Shown: positions 51,060 through 59,445 of the stretch, piece after piece
How the letters are laid out: every line of letters starts with the position of its first letter
Position numbering within the stretch: the first letter of the stretch is position 1
Assembly: GCA_965116935.1 (NCBI GenBank)
Contig: OZ220737.1
Coordinates: forward strand, 5,580,001 to 5,644,000
Source of the DNA: VXYL01 sp965116935
GTDB lineage: Bacteria; Pseudomonadota; Gammaproteobacteria; Pseudomonadales; Azotimanducaceae
Length of the DNA stretch: 64,000 nucleotides
Direction: 5' to 3'
Made by a program: the position numbers and the translations under genes
The notes under the pieces: model-generated
Seen by the model: the letters and a program-made list of their open reading frames with translations, nothing else
Told to the model about the DNA's origin: nothing
Databases searched by the model: none

Positions 51060-52178
51060 GTGAACTTTGAATTCTCCGATGAACAGAACCTCTTGCGCGA
51101 TCAGGCGCAGGCTTTTCTGCGTGACAACTGCCCGCCGAGCGCTGTTCGCGCCATTCTCGATGGCGATGCGTCCTACGACGCCGAGCTTTGGCAGAAGGTG
51201 GCCGAGATGGGATGGACGGCCACGGTCATCCCGGAACGGTTTGGGGGCTTGGGGCTTTCCTATCTTGAGCTGTGCGTGATTGCCGAGGAGCTTGGCAGGG
51301 CCGTGGCGCCGATTCCGTTTTCTTCCTCGGTGTATCTCGCCACCGAAGCGCTTCTTGCCGCCGGCAGCGATGCCCAGAAGGAGCGCTGGCTGCCGAAGCT
51401 CGCCACGGGCGAGGCCATCGGCACCTTCGCGTTGGGCGAGCGTGCTGGGCAGGCTCGTCCAGGCACCTTGGAAACCCGTGCCGCGAACGGACGCATCAGC
51501 GGCGCGAAGATGCCGGTGGCGGATGGCGACGTGGCCGACTTCGCCGTGGTCGTCGCGGCCTGCGATGAAGGCGATGGCGCGGCATTGCACCTCGTGGAAC
51601 TGGGTGGCGTCGAACGCAAGCCGCTTTCGACCCTCGATCCCACCCGCTCCCACGCCCGGCTGGAACTCGCGGACACTGAAGCAGAGCCCTTGGGCGCCGC
51701 CGGCGAAGGCTGGCAACACACCCAGCGCCTGTTCGACCGCGCCGCCGTGCTCTTCGCCTGGGAACAGGTGGGCGGTGCCCAGGCTGCGCTCGAAATGGCG
51801 CGCGAGTACGCCATGGGCCGCTACGCCTTCGGTCGCCCCATCGCCGGCTATCAGGCGATCAAGCACAAGCTCGCCAACGTCTATGTGAAGAACACGCTGG
51901 CGCGCTCGAACTGCTACTACGGCGCATGGGCGCTCTCGACGGACGCCGACGAGCTGCCACTTGCCGCCGCCACGGCACGAGTGAGCGCCTGCCAGGCGTA
52001 TTACTTCGCCTCCAAGGAGAACATCCAAACCCACGGCGGCATGGGCTTCACCTGGGAGTTCGACTGCCAGTTCCACTATCGTCGCGCCAAGCTCCTGAGC
52101 GTCAACATCGGCAGCGAGGCGACATGGCAAGACCGATTGATCGCCGCGGTGGAAGCCGCTGAACCCGCGGTCGCCTGA
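51060..52178 (+). CDS. Acyl-CoA dehydrogenase family protein
   Basis: 372 residues from a GTG (FEFSDEQNLLRDQAQAFLRD is the standard N-terminus), with gagg upstream. Central strands include GWTATVIPERFGGLGLSYLE and TFALGERAGQARPGTLETRA, where the usual FAD-contacting E-P/GSD segment is altered. The C-terminal helical domain has YAFGRPIAGYQAIKHKLANV and QTHGGMGFTWEFDCQFHYRR. The next gene 35 bp on is a second acyl-CoA dehydrogenase; in steroid- and cholate-degrading bacteria such neighbours form one heterotetramer. Confidence 0.92.
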   Translation: MNFEFSDEQNLLRDQAQAFLRDNCPPSAVRAILDGDASYDAELWQKVAEMGWTATVIPERFGGLGLSYLELCVIAEELGRAVAPIPFSSSVYLATEALLAAGSDAQKERWLPKLATGEAIGTFALGERAGQARPGTLETRAANGRISGAKMPVADGDVADFAVVVAACDEGDGAALHLVELGGVERKPLSTLDPTRSHARLELADTEAEPLGAAGEGWQHTQRLFDRAAVLFAWEQVGGAQAALEMAREYAMGRYAFGRPIAGYQAIKHKLANVYVKNTLARSNCYYGAWALSTDADELPLAAATARVSACQAYYFASKENIQTHGGMGFTWEFDCQFHYRRAKLLSVNIGSEATWQDRLIAAVEAAEPAVA

Positions 52179-52213
52179 CGAAAGCGAAGCGCCAAGAAAG
52201 AGGACACACGAAC

Positions 52214-53422
52214 ATGGATTTCAACGACACCCCCGAAGAGGCCGCGTTCCGCGAGGAGGCACGCACCTGGCTCGAAGCCAACGTACCGAGCCGCGAGGAG
52301 CTTTCCGGCCTCGACGAGATCGCCGCTTCCAAGCTCTGGCAGAAGCGCAAGTACGACGCCGGCTGGGCGTGCATCCGCTGGCCGGAGGAATACGGCGGGC
52401 GCGGCGCATCCGCCATCGAGCAGGTGATCTGGAATCAGGAGGAGGCGAAGTTCTCCGTTCCGGGCGGCGTCTTCGGCATCGGCCAGGGCATGGCGGCACC
52501 GACCATGATGGCGTGGGCGCGGGAAGAGCACAAACGCAAGCACCTGCCGCCCTTGGCCTCCGGCGAGCACATCTGGTGCCAGCTCTTCAGCGAGCCGGCC
52601 GGCGGCTCCGATCTCGCGGCGCTGCGCACCCGCGCCGAGAAGGACGGCGACGAGTGGGTCATCAACGGCCAGAAGATCTGGACGTCCGGCGCCCATTACA
52701 GCGACTACGGCATCCTCGTCGTTCGCACCGATCCCACGGTGCCGAAGCACAAGGGGCTGTCGTACTTCTTCCTCGACATGAAGTCCCCCGGCGTCGACAT
52801 CCGCCCCATCAAGCAGATTTCCGGCGGCGCGAACTTCAACGAGGTCTATTTCAACGACGTGCGCATCCCAGACGACCAGCGCTTGGGCGAGGTGGGCCAA
52901 GGCTGGCAGGTGGCCATCACCACGCTGATGAACGAGCGCTTCGCCATCGGCGGTGGCGGCGGCGTGGGCTTCCGGCAGGTGTTCGATCTTGCCAAGCGCC
53001 TCGAGGTGGATGGCGAGCCCGCCATCCAGGACCGCAACGTGCGCTCGAAGCTCGCGACTTGGTATGCCCAAGAGGCGGGCTTGCGCTTCACCGGCTACCG
53101 CTCCATGTCCGCACTCTCTCGCGGCGACATTCCTGGCCCGGAGAACTCCATCGGCAAGCTGGTGGGCGCATCCAAGACCCAGGACATGACCTCCTTCGCC
53201 ATGGACCTCATGGAGCTTTCCGGCGCAGTCACAGACCCGGAATACGCCGAGCGCCATGGCCTGTTCCAAAACGCATACATGGGCTCCCCCGGCGGTCGAA
53301 TCGCCGGCGGCAGCGACGAGATCATGCTCAACATCTTGGCCGAACGCGTCCTAGGCATGCCTCAGGACGTTCGCCTGGACAAGGGCATTCCGTTCAATGA
53401 AGTGCCGACCGGGGCAAACTGA
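52214..53422 (+). CDS. Acyl-CoA dehydrogenase
   Basis: 402 residues. N-terminus EEAAFREEARTWLEANVPSR, flavin-binding CQLFSEPAGGSDLAALRTRA then GDEWVINGQKIWTSGAHYSD, and a C-terminal helical domain ending GGRIAGGSDEIMLNILAERV, with the Arg/Glu contacts near the cofactor. It belongs to the larger acyl-CoA dehydrogenase group seen with steroid side-chain or long branched acyl-CoA oxidation. It should transfer electrons to ETF. It is 35 bp after the first dehydrogenase gene, so the two are probably one operon. Confidence 0.94.
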   Translation: MDFNDTPEEAAFREEARTWLEANVPSREELSGLDEIAASKLWQKRKYDAGWACIRWPEEYGGRGASAIEQVIWNQEEAKFSVPGGVFGIGQGMAAPTMMAWAREEHKRKHLPPLASGEHIWCQLFSEPAGGSDLAALRTRAEKDGDEWVINGQKIWTSGAHYSDYGILVVRTDPTVPKHKGLSYFFLDMKSPGVDIRPIKQISGGANFNEVYFNDVRIPDDQRLGEVGQGWQVAITTLMNERFAIGGGGGVGFRQVFDLAKRLEVDGEPAIQDRNVRSKLATWYAQEAGLRFTGYRSMSALSRGDIPGPENSIGKLVGASKTQDMTSFAMDLMELSGAVTDPEYAERHGLFQNAYMGSPGGRIAGGSDEIMLNILAERVLGMPQDVRLDKGIPFNEVPTGAN

Positions 53423-53492
53423 AGTCGGGAAAACTGACGCGCTTCTCGGCGCGTAGGAGGGCGAGACGCCCTCCCTCCAGGAGGGAATCGAG

Positions 53493-53902
53493 ATGGCGGG
53501 TCAGTTCAACGGCGGTTGCCGGTGCGGGAAGGTGCGCTACGAGTGCTCGGCGGAGCCGATGTTCGTGGGGCACTGTCATTGTCGCGACTGCCAGTACGCC
53601 TCTGGCGGGGCCTATTCCACCATCGTCGGGTCCCCACCGACGCGCTGAACCTGACAGGTGAACTGAACGGCTTCACCGTGGACACCGACAGCGGCAATCA
53701 GGTGACGCGCAAGTTCTGTCCCACCTGCGGCTCGCCCATCCTTTCGGAGCTTTCCGCGAATGCCGCGATGACGGTGCTGAAAGCAGCGACGCTCGACGAC
53801 CCGGGTTGGCTCAAGCCTGCGGTTCACATCTGGACAGCAAGCGGCCAACCCTGGGCCGAAACCTCTGCGGAAATGCCGAAGTTCGACCGCAATCCCGGCT
53901 GA
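53493..53902 (+). pseudogene. GFA-family (CENP-V/GFA) zinc protein gene with a single-base frameshift
   Basis: The first frame (ATG 53493) reads MAGQFNGGCRCGKVRYEC and GHCHCRDCQYASGGAYSTIV, the conserved GFA zinc motifs, then runs to a stop at about 53648. From near 53625 the family sequence continues in another frame: VPTDALNLTGELNGFTVD, TRKFCPTCGSPILSELSA, AVHIWTASGQPWAETSAEM. Restoring one G in a ggg run rejoins the two. All zinc cysteines are present, so without the frameshift it would be a complete protein of about 136 residues. Either a recent pseudogene or an assembly error. Confidence 0.82.
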
Positions 53903-53971
53903 CGCCATGCGACCGTACCTTGGTAGGATGAAACTGGGCGTTTACCCTTACCCCGCCTAGGAGAAGAAACG

Positions 53972-54742
53972 GTGACCACTCCTGCTGCCTTGATGCGCGT
54001 TCCGCGTTTCGTCGGTACCGTCCTCGTCACAGGCGCGATGACGGTGGCCTACGGTGACGTAGCGGGGGGTGAGAACGCGACCGGCGACGCCGCCACGGAA
54101 CTTCGCCACCAGACGCTCTCGCACCTCGCACGGACGCAAGATCGCCTTGGTGCCTTGCCGCCGGCGGACGAGACGGTGACCGTGCTCGAGGAACCTCGCG
54201 TTGAGACGGAAGAAGACCAGGCGAGGATCATCGAAGACACGCACCGCGCCAACGAACGCGGCCGGCAACTCTATCTTCAGCATCGTTACGGAGAGGCGGT
54301 GCCCTACCTGCGCGCTGCCGCGAAGCGCGGCTTCAAGATGGCGCAGGCGCGCCTCGGCGAGATTCTCGTGTTGGGCCTCGACGACATCGACCAGAACGTC
54401 GGCGATGGCATGGGATGGCTGGGCGTGGCGGCGTCCGGAACGACCATGCCGTCCATCCGCAACCGCTTCAACGAACTCCACTCCCACGTGCCAGCGCAGC
54501 TACATCCGCAACTGGGGTCCATCGTTGATGCGTACGTCCGCAAGTATGGCCCCGATGCCACGGGTGTCGACTGTCGGCGTGGCAAGACAGCCGGGACCCA
54601 CATCAGCAAGATTCGATGCGGCTTCGAAGACGAGCGAAGGTACACGGTGTACTGGCACCCCGGCTACTTTGGCGAGATGACATTCGCGCAGTCGATGATC
54701 ACGAACCTCTACTACGACGGGCCCATGGACGGGTCGAACTGA
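53972..54742 (+). CDS. Exported Sel1/TPR-like protein, paralogue of the 38563 gene
   Basis: 256 residues from a GTG with aggagaag upstream. A signal-peptide-like N-terminus (FVGTVLVTGAMTVAYG) is followed by a charged linker. A helical repeat domain follows (GRQLYLQHRYGEAVPYLRAA, FKMAQARLGEILVLGLDDID). The tail YVRKYGPDATGVDCRRGKTA aligns with YIERYGMEAQGITCKRANRP of the protein at 38563, including the cysteine. After this the C-terminus differs (TVYWHPGYFGEMTFAQS). Probably periplasmic; function unknown. Confidence 0.78.
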   Translation: MTTPAALMRVPRFVGTVLVTGAMTVAYGDVAGGENATGDAATELRHQTLSHLARTQDRLGALPPADETVTVLEEPRVETEEDQARIIEDTHRANERGRQLYLQHRYGEAVPYLRAAAKRGFKMAQARLGEILVLGLDDIDQNVGDGMGWLGVAASGTTMPSIRNRFNELHSHVPAQLHPQLGSIVDAYVRKYGPDATGVDCRRGKTAGTHISKIRCGFEDERRYTVYWHPGYFGEMTFAQSMITNLYYDGPMDGSN

Positions 54743-54900
54743 TCCTGCGTCCACTAAGCCCTCCTCTGCTCGCCAGCCTAGGCGCACTTCTTCCTCGCAG
54801 GACTCCTGGCCCTACGTCGTAGTCGAACTCCGACGCCCAAGCGTCCAAGCCGAGTCGATGGTATGTTTGTCGCTTCGCATCGGGCGCATGGGGAAGGGGC

Positions 54901-56613
54901 ATGGCTTTCGATCTCTTGATACGCAACGGCACCGTCATCGACGGTTCCGGGATGCCGAGGCATCGTGCGGACGTGGGGGTTCGGGACGGCAAGATCGCTT
55001 TCGTCGGTCGTGCTGCCGAGGGCGCCAAGGAGACTATCGACGCCGAAGGGCACGTCGTCTCGCCCGGGTTCGTGGACGGCCACACCCACATGGACGCGCA
55101 GGTGTTCTGGGACCCCATCGGCTCCTGCTCCTGCTACCACGGCGTCACCAGCGTGGTGATGGGAAACTGCGGCTTCACGCTGGCACCTTGTCGGGAGTCC
55201 GAAGCGGACCTCGTGTTCCGCAATCTCGAACGCGCCGAGGACATCTCCCGCGAGGCGATGCTGGCCGGAATCAACTGGCGCTGGGAGACCTATCCCGAAT
55301 ATCTCGACGTGCTCGATGCCCTGCCGAAGGGCATCAACTACGCCGGCTACATGGGACACTCGGCCCTTCGCACCTACGTCATGGGGCAGCGCGCCTTCGA
55401 GGAAGAGGCCAGCGAAGACGAAATCCGCACCATGGCAAATCTCGCGCAGGAGGCGGTGCGCGCCGGCGCGATGGGCTTCACCACCTCGCGTTCGCCCAAC
55501 CACGAGACCTCCGATCGTCGTCCGGTCGCTAGCCGTCAAGCGTCCTGGCAGGAAGTGCGCGCCATTGTCAACGCGGTGGGCGAAACCGGCGCCGGCATGT
55601 TCGAGATCGCCGGCGAAGCGGTGGGCCGCGACCCGGAGCGCATCCGCGAGTACCACGACCGCCTCAAGGCGCTCGCCGTGGAATCCGGCGTGCCCATCAC
55701 CTGGGGCATGTTCGCCAGCCGCAAGGCGCCGGAAGTGTGGCGGCGCTACTTCGCGCTTCTCGACGAGGTGGCCGAAGCCGGCGGGCGCATGTTCGCGCAG
55801 GTGCATTCCCGCTCGCTGAACGTGCTGTTCTCGTTCGAGGCGCACCTGCCGTTCGACAGTTGGGACGTGTGGCGGGAACTCAGAAGGCTGCCCATTGAGG
55901 AGCAGCGAGCGCAGCTCAAAGACCCTGACATGCGCGCAAGGCTCGTCGACGTCATCAGCCGCCCGAGCGAACGCCACAAAGCACGCGGAACGACGGCGAA
56001 CCCGCCGGACTGGGATTGGTTCTTCCACATGGATCGCCCGGACGGCAAGGATCGCAGCATCGCCGCCATCGCCGCGCAGCGCGGCGTCTCCCCAGCACAG
56101 GCGTTTATGGACCTTGCGGTCGAAGGCGATCTCAAGACCCTCTTCCGAATGCCCATCAACAACGAGAACGACGCCGACGTGATCGAGATGATGAAGCACC
56201 CCCGCTCGGTGGTGACCTTCTCCGACTCCGGCGCCCACGTCTCGCAGATCATGGACAGTTCCCTCCAGACCAACATCTTCAGCCAGTGGGTGCGCGAGCG
56301 CGAGGCGCTTTCCCTGGAGGAAGCGGTGCGCATGGTCACCTTCGACACGGCGAGCCACTGGGGCCTCAACGATCGGGGCCTGCTGCGCCCCGGCCTCGCC
56401 GCCGACATCACGATCTTCGACCCGGACGCCATCGCCCCGAACATGCCGGAGGTGGTGCATGACCTGCCGGCCGGCGCGACGCGTCTCAAGCAAACCGCGC
56501 AAGGCATCCTCGCGACGGTAGTGAACGGCGAAGTCATGCTCAAGCAGAACGAGCACACCGGCGCCGCGCCGGGACGCTTGCTGCGGGGCCGCGCCTACGC
56601 AGGGGCCGCGTAA
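54901..56613 (+). CDS. D-aminoacylase-like amidohydrolase
   Basis: 570 residues of the N-acyl-D-amino-acid deacylase branch of the amidohydrolase superfamily. The start FDLLIRNGTVIDGSGMPRHR is typical. Metal ligands lie in VSPGFVDGHTHMDAQVFWD (HxH) and in GNCGFTLAPC with the bridging Cys-type site; the late Asp is in VVTFSDSGAHVSQIMDS. The final beta domain returns with LRPGLAADITIFDPDA. It would release D-amino acids or act on related cyclic amides. With the D-threonine-aldolase-like genes at 5.1-6.9 kb it points to D-amino-acid use (inference). Confidence 0.92.
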   Translation: MAFDLLIRNGTVIDGSGMPRHRADVGVRDGKIAFVGRAAEGAKETIDAEGHVVSPGFVDGHTHMDAQVFWDPIGSCSCYHGVTSVVMGNCGFTLAPCRESEADLVFRNLERAEDISREAMLAGINWRWETYPEYLDVLDALPKGINYAGYMGHSALRTYVMGQRAFEEEASEDEIRTMANLAQEAVRAGAMGFTTSRSPNHETSDRRPVASRQASWQEVRAIVNAVGETGAGMFEIAGEAVGRDPERIREYHDRLKALAVESGVPITWGMFASRKAPEVWRRYFALLDEVAEAGGRMFAQVHSRSLNVLFSFEAHLPFDSWDVWRELRRLPIEEQRAQLKDPDMRARLVDVISRPSERHKARGTTANPPDWDWFFHMDRPDGKDRSIAAIAAQRGVSPAQAFMDLAVEGDLKTLFRMPINNENDADVIEMMKHPRSVVTFSDSGAHVSQIMDSSLQTNIFSQWVREREALSLEEAVRMVTFDTASHWGLNDRGLLRPGLAADITIFDPDAIAPNMPEVVHDLPAGATRLKQTAQGILATVVNGEVMLKQNEHTGAAPGRLLRGRAYAGAA

Positions 56614-56712
56614 GGCAGGTCGAGCTATTGGCGCGGGCGCGCCTTGGGGACGGCACTCTGCCTTCCCTCCAAGGGCCCGCGACCTAAATCAGAACCCAAC
56701 CGGAGGAACACC

Positions 56713-57648
56713 GTGACCTACAACAACGTCATCTACGAAACCGACGACCGCCTCGCCTACATCACCCTCAACCGCCCGGAGAAGCTCAATCCCCTGAGCC
56801 ATGCCCTGCGCGGCGAGGTCTATGACGCCATGCGCCAGGCCGAATCCGACCCCGCCATCGGCGTCATCATCCTCAAGGGTGCCGGCCGCGCCTTCTCCGC
56901 CGGCTACGACCTCGCCCCGAACCCGGACGAAACCAGCGACTACGTGAGCGATCGCTCCGGGATGCCGGACACCGGCTCCACCCATCCGCAGCACTACGAC
57001 TGGTCGCGCCACGCCCTGATGGGGCACTGGCTGATCTGGGAGCTGGCCAAGCCCGTCATCTGCCAAATCCACGGCTATTGCCTGGCCGGCGGCACCGAAC
57101 TCGCCTCCATGTGCGACCTGCGCATCGTCGCCGAGGACGCCCGCATCGGCTATCCGCCGGTGCGCGCGATGGGCACCATGGACATGATGTGGGCACCGTG
57201 GTTCCTGCCGCCGGTGAAGGCGCGCGAGTTCGCCTATACGGGCGACTGGTTCAGCGGCGAGGAGATGGCGCAGTACGGCTGGGCCAACTACGCCCTGCCG
57301 AAGGAGGACCTGGACGAGTTTGTCGAGAAGTTCGCCCGCCGCATGGGGCACATCGACAACGACCAGCTCAACTACAACAAGCGCGCCGTCAATCGCCAGT
57401 ACGAGATCATGGGGATGCGCACGGGCCTCATGTCCGGCACGGACGTGGAGGCCATGTCCAAGCACCGCCCCGCCGCCGGCGAGTTTGGCCGCCGGGTGCG
57501 CGAGGAGGGCCTAAAGGCGGCCCTGGAATGGCGCGACGGCCCGTTCGGCGACTTCCGCGCGGAGTACGTCACCAAGCACAAGGATCGGGCGCTGGCGGGC
57601 TCGGAAGGGAAAGAGTCGAAGCCGGGGGACAGCGACTACAGCCGCTGA
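56713..57648 (+). CDS. Crotonase-fold enoyl-CoA hydratase family protein
   Basis: 311 residues from a GTG with ggagg seven bases upstream; an ATG at 56644 would add a non-conserved lead. Oxyanion-hole segments are KGAGRAFSAGYDLAPNPDE and IHGYCLAGGTELASMCDLRI. The Glu144-type residue is kept (GGTELASMCD), but the Glu164 position is Pro (IGYPPVRAMG). The C-terminus is about 50 residues longer than usual and charged. It follows the amidohydrolase by 99 bp. Confidence 0.9.
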   Translation: MTYNNVIYETDDRLAYITLNRPEKLNPLSHALRGEVYDAMRQAESDPAIGVIILKGAGRAFSAGYDLAPNPDETSDYVSDRSGMPDTGSTHPQHYDWSRHALMGHWLIWELAKPVICQIHGYCLAGGTELASMCDLRIVAEDARIGYPPVRAMGTMDMMWAPWFLPPVKAREFAYTGDWFSGEEMAQYGWANYALPKEDLDEFVEKFARRMGHIDNDQLNYNKRAVNRQYEIMGMRTGLMSGTDVEAMSKHRPAAGEFGRRVREEGLKAALEWRDGPFGDFRAEYVTKHKDRALAGSEGKESKPGDSDYSR

Positions 57649-57759
57649 CATTCGGCCAAAGACCTTTTGCCTGACTTCGGTGGAGGGCGTCTGCCCTCCA
57701 GGGGCTCGTATGCGAGTCGGGGGTGGCGGCTCGACCGTTCACCCCGACGTCTTGCGCTC

Positions 57760-58091
57760 GCCTCCCCGCCTTCCATCGCCGCTTCCGCTCGCCGCTCTTC
57801 TGCACGCAGTTCGTTCAACCCGTCGAGCACTTGGGCGTGGCGAGCGCGGCTCAGGTTGTAGTGCGAGTAGCACCATAGGAAGAGCCCCCACTCGCCGAGC
57901 TCCTGCGGCAGCGAGAACAGCCCCACGAAAGCCAGCGCCAGCGGTATGGCCGAGGCATACATAAACGGGTGGCGGCGTCCGAGCCGTGACTTCCAGTTGT
58001 CCGAGAGCGACCCAGCCAAGGGATCGGTGACGGCGTCGAAGATGAGCGCGATGGCGAGTGCGAGCTTGCTCGGAAACGGGACGATGCGATC
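57760..58091 (-). pseudogene. GPH-type (MFS) sugar:cation symporter remnant with internal deletion
   Basis: The N-terminal transmembrane segments ALIFDAVTDPLAGSLSDNWK and SRLGRRHPFMYASAIPLALA match the glycoside-pentoside-hexuronide symporter family, including the DAVTDPL/G-x-LSD motif. After GEWGLFLWCYSHYN the sequence jumps to what looks like the extreme C-terminal tail (LSRARHAQVLDGLNELRAEE). About 300 residues between them are missing. A palindrome ggagggcgtctgccctcc lies just downstream. Non-functional. Confidence 0.7.
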
Positions 58092-58262
58092 GCGCGCTCT
58101 CCTCCCCGCCATATGCACGCCTCCCCGCAATGCCGGTCGATACTATCCTCACCAAGGCGGGGCTTACGAAGAAAGACCGGATGCCTTCGATCCGCGGCCC
58201 CCGCCCGCACCTTCGCTGCGATCCGGTAAGCTCGCCGCTTCGCTTCGCCACCAAGGACCGCT

Positions 58263-59264
58263 ATGCCCAACCGTCGCATCCTCATCGAGTCGCTGCCGCA
58301 AGATCGCCTCGCGCCCGAGAACTTCGCCATGGACACGACCGATGTACCGGAGGCCGGTGCTGGCGAGGTGCTGTGTCGCACCTTGGCGCTCACCGTGGGT
58401 GCCGGTCAACGCGCCGGCCTTCAGGGCAGCGCGAGCTACGCGGCAGCACCGGAAAGCGGACGGGTGATGAACGGCACGGCGGTGGCACGGGTCGAGGAGT
58501 CTCGTGCCGACGGCATTGCGGCGGGTGATCTCGTCACCTGTCCTTCCGGTTGGCAGGACTACGCCGTACATGCCGCCAAGGCGTTAAACCGGGTAGAGGG
58601 CGGTGGCGACCCCGCGCACCATCTCGGCGTGTACGGAACCAACGGGCTCACCGCCTACTTTGGTCTGTTCGATCTTGGCGAACCGAAGGCGGGGCAAACC
58701 TTGGTGGTGTCGGCCGCGGCAGGTTCCGTCGGCCACATCGTCGGCCAAATGGCCAAGATCGTCGGCTGCCGCGTTGTCGGCGTGGCCGGAAGCGACGAGA
58801 AATGTCGCCTTCTCACCGACGAACTCGGCTTCGACGCCGCCGTCAACTACCGCGACGCGAACTTTCGCGGTTCCTTCCGCGAGGCCTGCGGCGACGGCAT
58901 CGACATCTACTTCGACAACACCGGCGGCGAAATCCTGGGCGGCGCATTGCGTCGCATGAAGCCCCATGGCCGCATCGTCTGCTGCGGCGTGGTGTCGCAA
59001 TACGACACCGGCAACCCGGCACCGGGCCCACGCGGCATCCCGGGCCTGCTCGTCAACAACCGCGTGCGCATGGAAGGCTTCCTCGTCTTCGACTACGCCG
59101 ACCGCTACGGCGAAGGCAGGGCGCAAATGCGCGAGTGGGTGGAGTCCGGCCAGCTTAAGCCCCTGCAGGACGAGTTCCACGGCTTGGAAGAAGCCCCCAA
59201 CGCCTTCATTGACCTGTTGGCCGGCGGCAATACCGGCACTCGAATCATCCGCGTCGCCGATTAG
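58263..59264 (+). CDS. NADPH-dependent 2-alkenal/curcumin-type reductase (MDR superfamily)
   Basis: 333 residues of the zinc-free medium-chain reductase group that includes leukotriene B4 dehydrogenase and CurA. The nucleotide fold carries GQTLVVSAAAGSVGHIVGQM then AKIVGCRVVGVAGSDEKCR. VGVYGTNGLTAYFGLFDLGE-type substrate-loop sequence is present (LGVYGTNGLTAYFGLF). DNTGGEILGGALRRMKPHG and NNRVRMEGFLVFDYADRYG complete the pattern. It reduces conjugated double bonds of alkenals or enones with NADPH. Confidence 0.93.
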   Translation: MPNRRILIESLPQDRLAPENFAMDTTDVPEAGAGEVLCRTLALTVGAGQRAGLQGSASYAAAPESGRVMNGTAVARVEESRADGIAAGDLVTCPSGWQDYAVHAAKALNRVEGGGDPAHHLGVYGTNGLTAYFGLFDLGEPKAGQTLVVSAAAGSVGHIVGQMAKIVGCRVVGVAGSDEKCRLLTDELGFDAAVNYRDANFRGSFREACGDGIDIYFDNTGGEILGGALRRMKPHGRIVCCGVVSQYDTGNPAPGPRGIPGLLVNNRVRMEGFLVFDYADRYGEGRAQMREWVESGQLKPLQDEFHGLEEAPNAFIDLLAGGNTGTRIIRVAD

Positions 59265-59299
59265 GCATCAAGCCGTTTCCGCTGGTTGGATCGGCACCC

Positions 59300-59389
59300 C
59301 GTAGGGGCGACCCTTGTGGTCGCCCGTGTTTGCCAAGCCAAACGCCGGAGAAAAAGCGAACACGGGCGACCACAAGGGTCGCCCCTACG
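59300..59389. repeat. 31-bp perfect inverted repeat with 28-nt loop
   Basis: The arms at 59300-59330 and 59359-59389 are perfect reverse complements: outer end cgtaggggcgaccctt, inner end gtggtcgcccgtgtt. The outer gtaggggcga motif is shared with the inner ends of the inverted repeat at 37658-37750 and with a partial palindrome near 42610. It lies between the alkenal reductase and mrp. Confidence 0.85.
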
Positions 59390-59410
59390 AGAACTGGTGA
59401 CCAAGGCTCG

Positions 59411-59416
59411 TATAAT
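59411..59416 (+). promoter_or_regulatory. mrp: Candidate -10 box of the mrp-dcd promoter
   Basis: A perfect TATAAT stands 30 bp before the mrp start codon, immediately right of the long inverted repeat. The -35 region (about 59388-59395) matches the consensus only weakly. Confidence 0.45.
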
Positions 59417-59445
59417 TGCCTCTCCGCCCACCCGCCCTCCAAACC

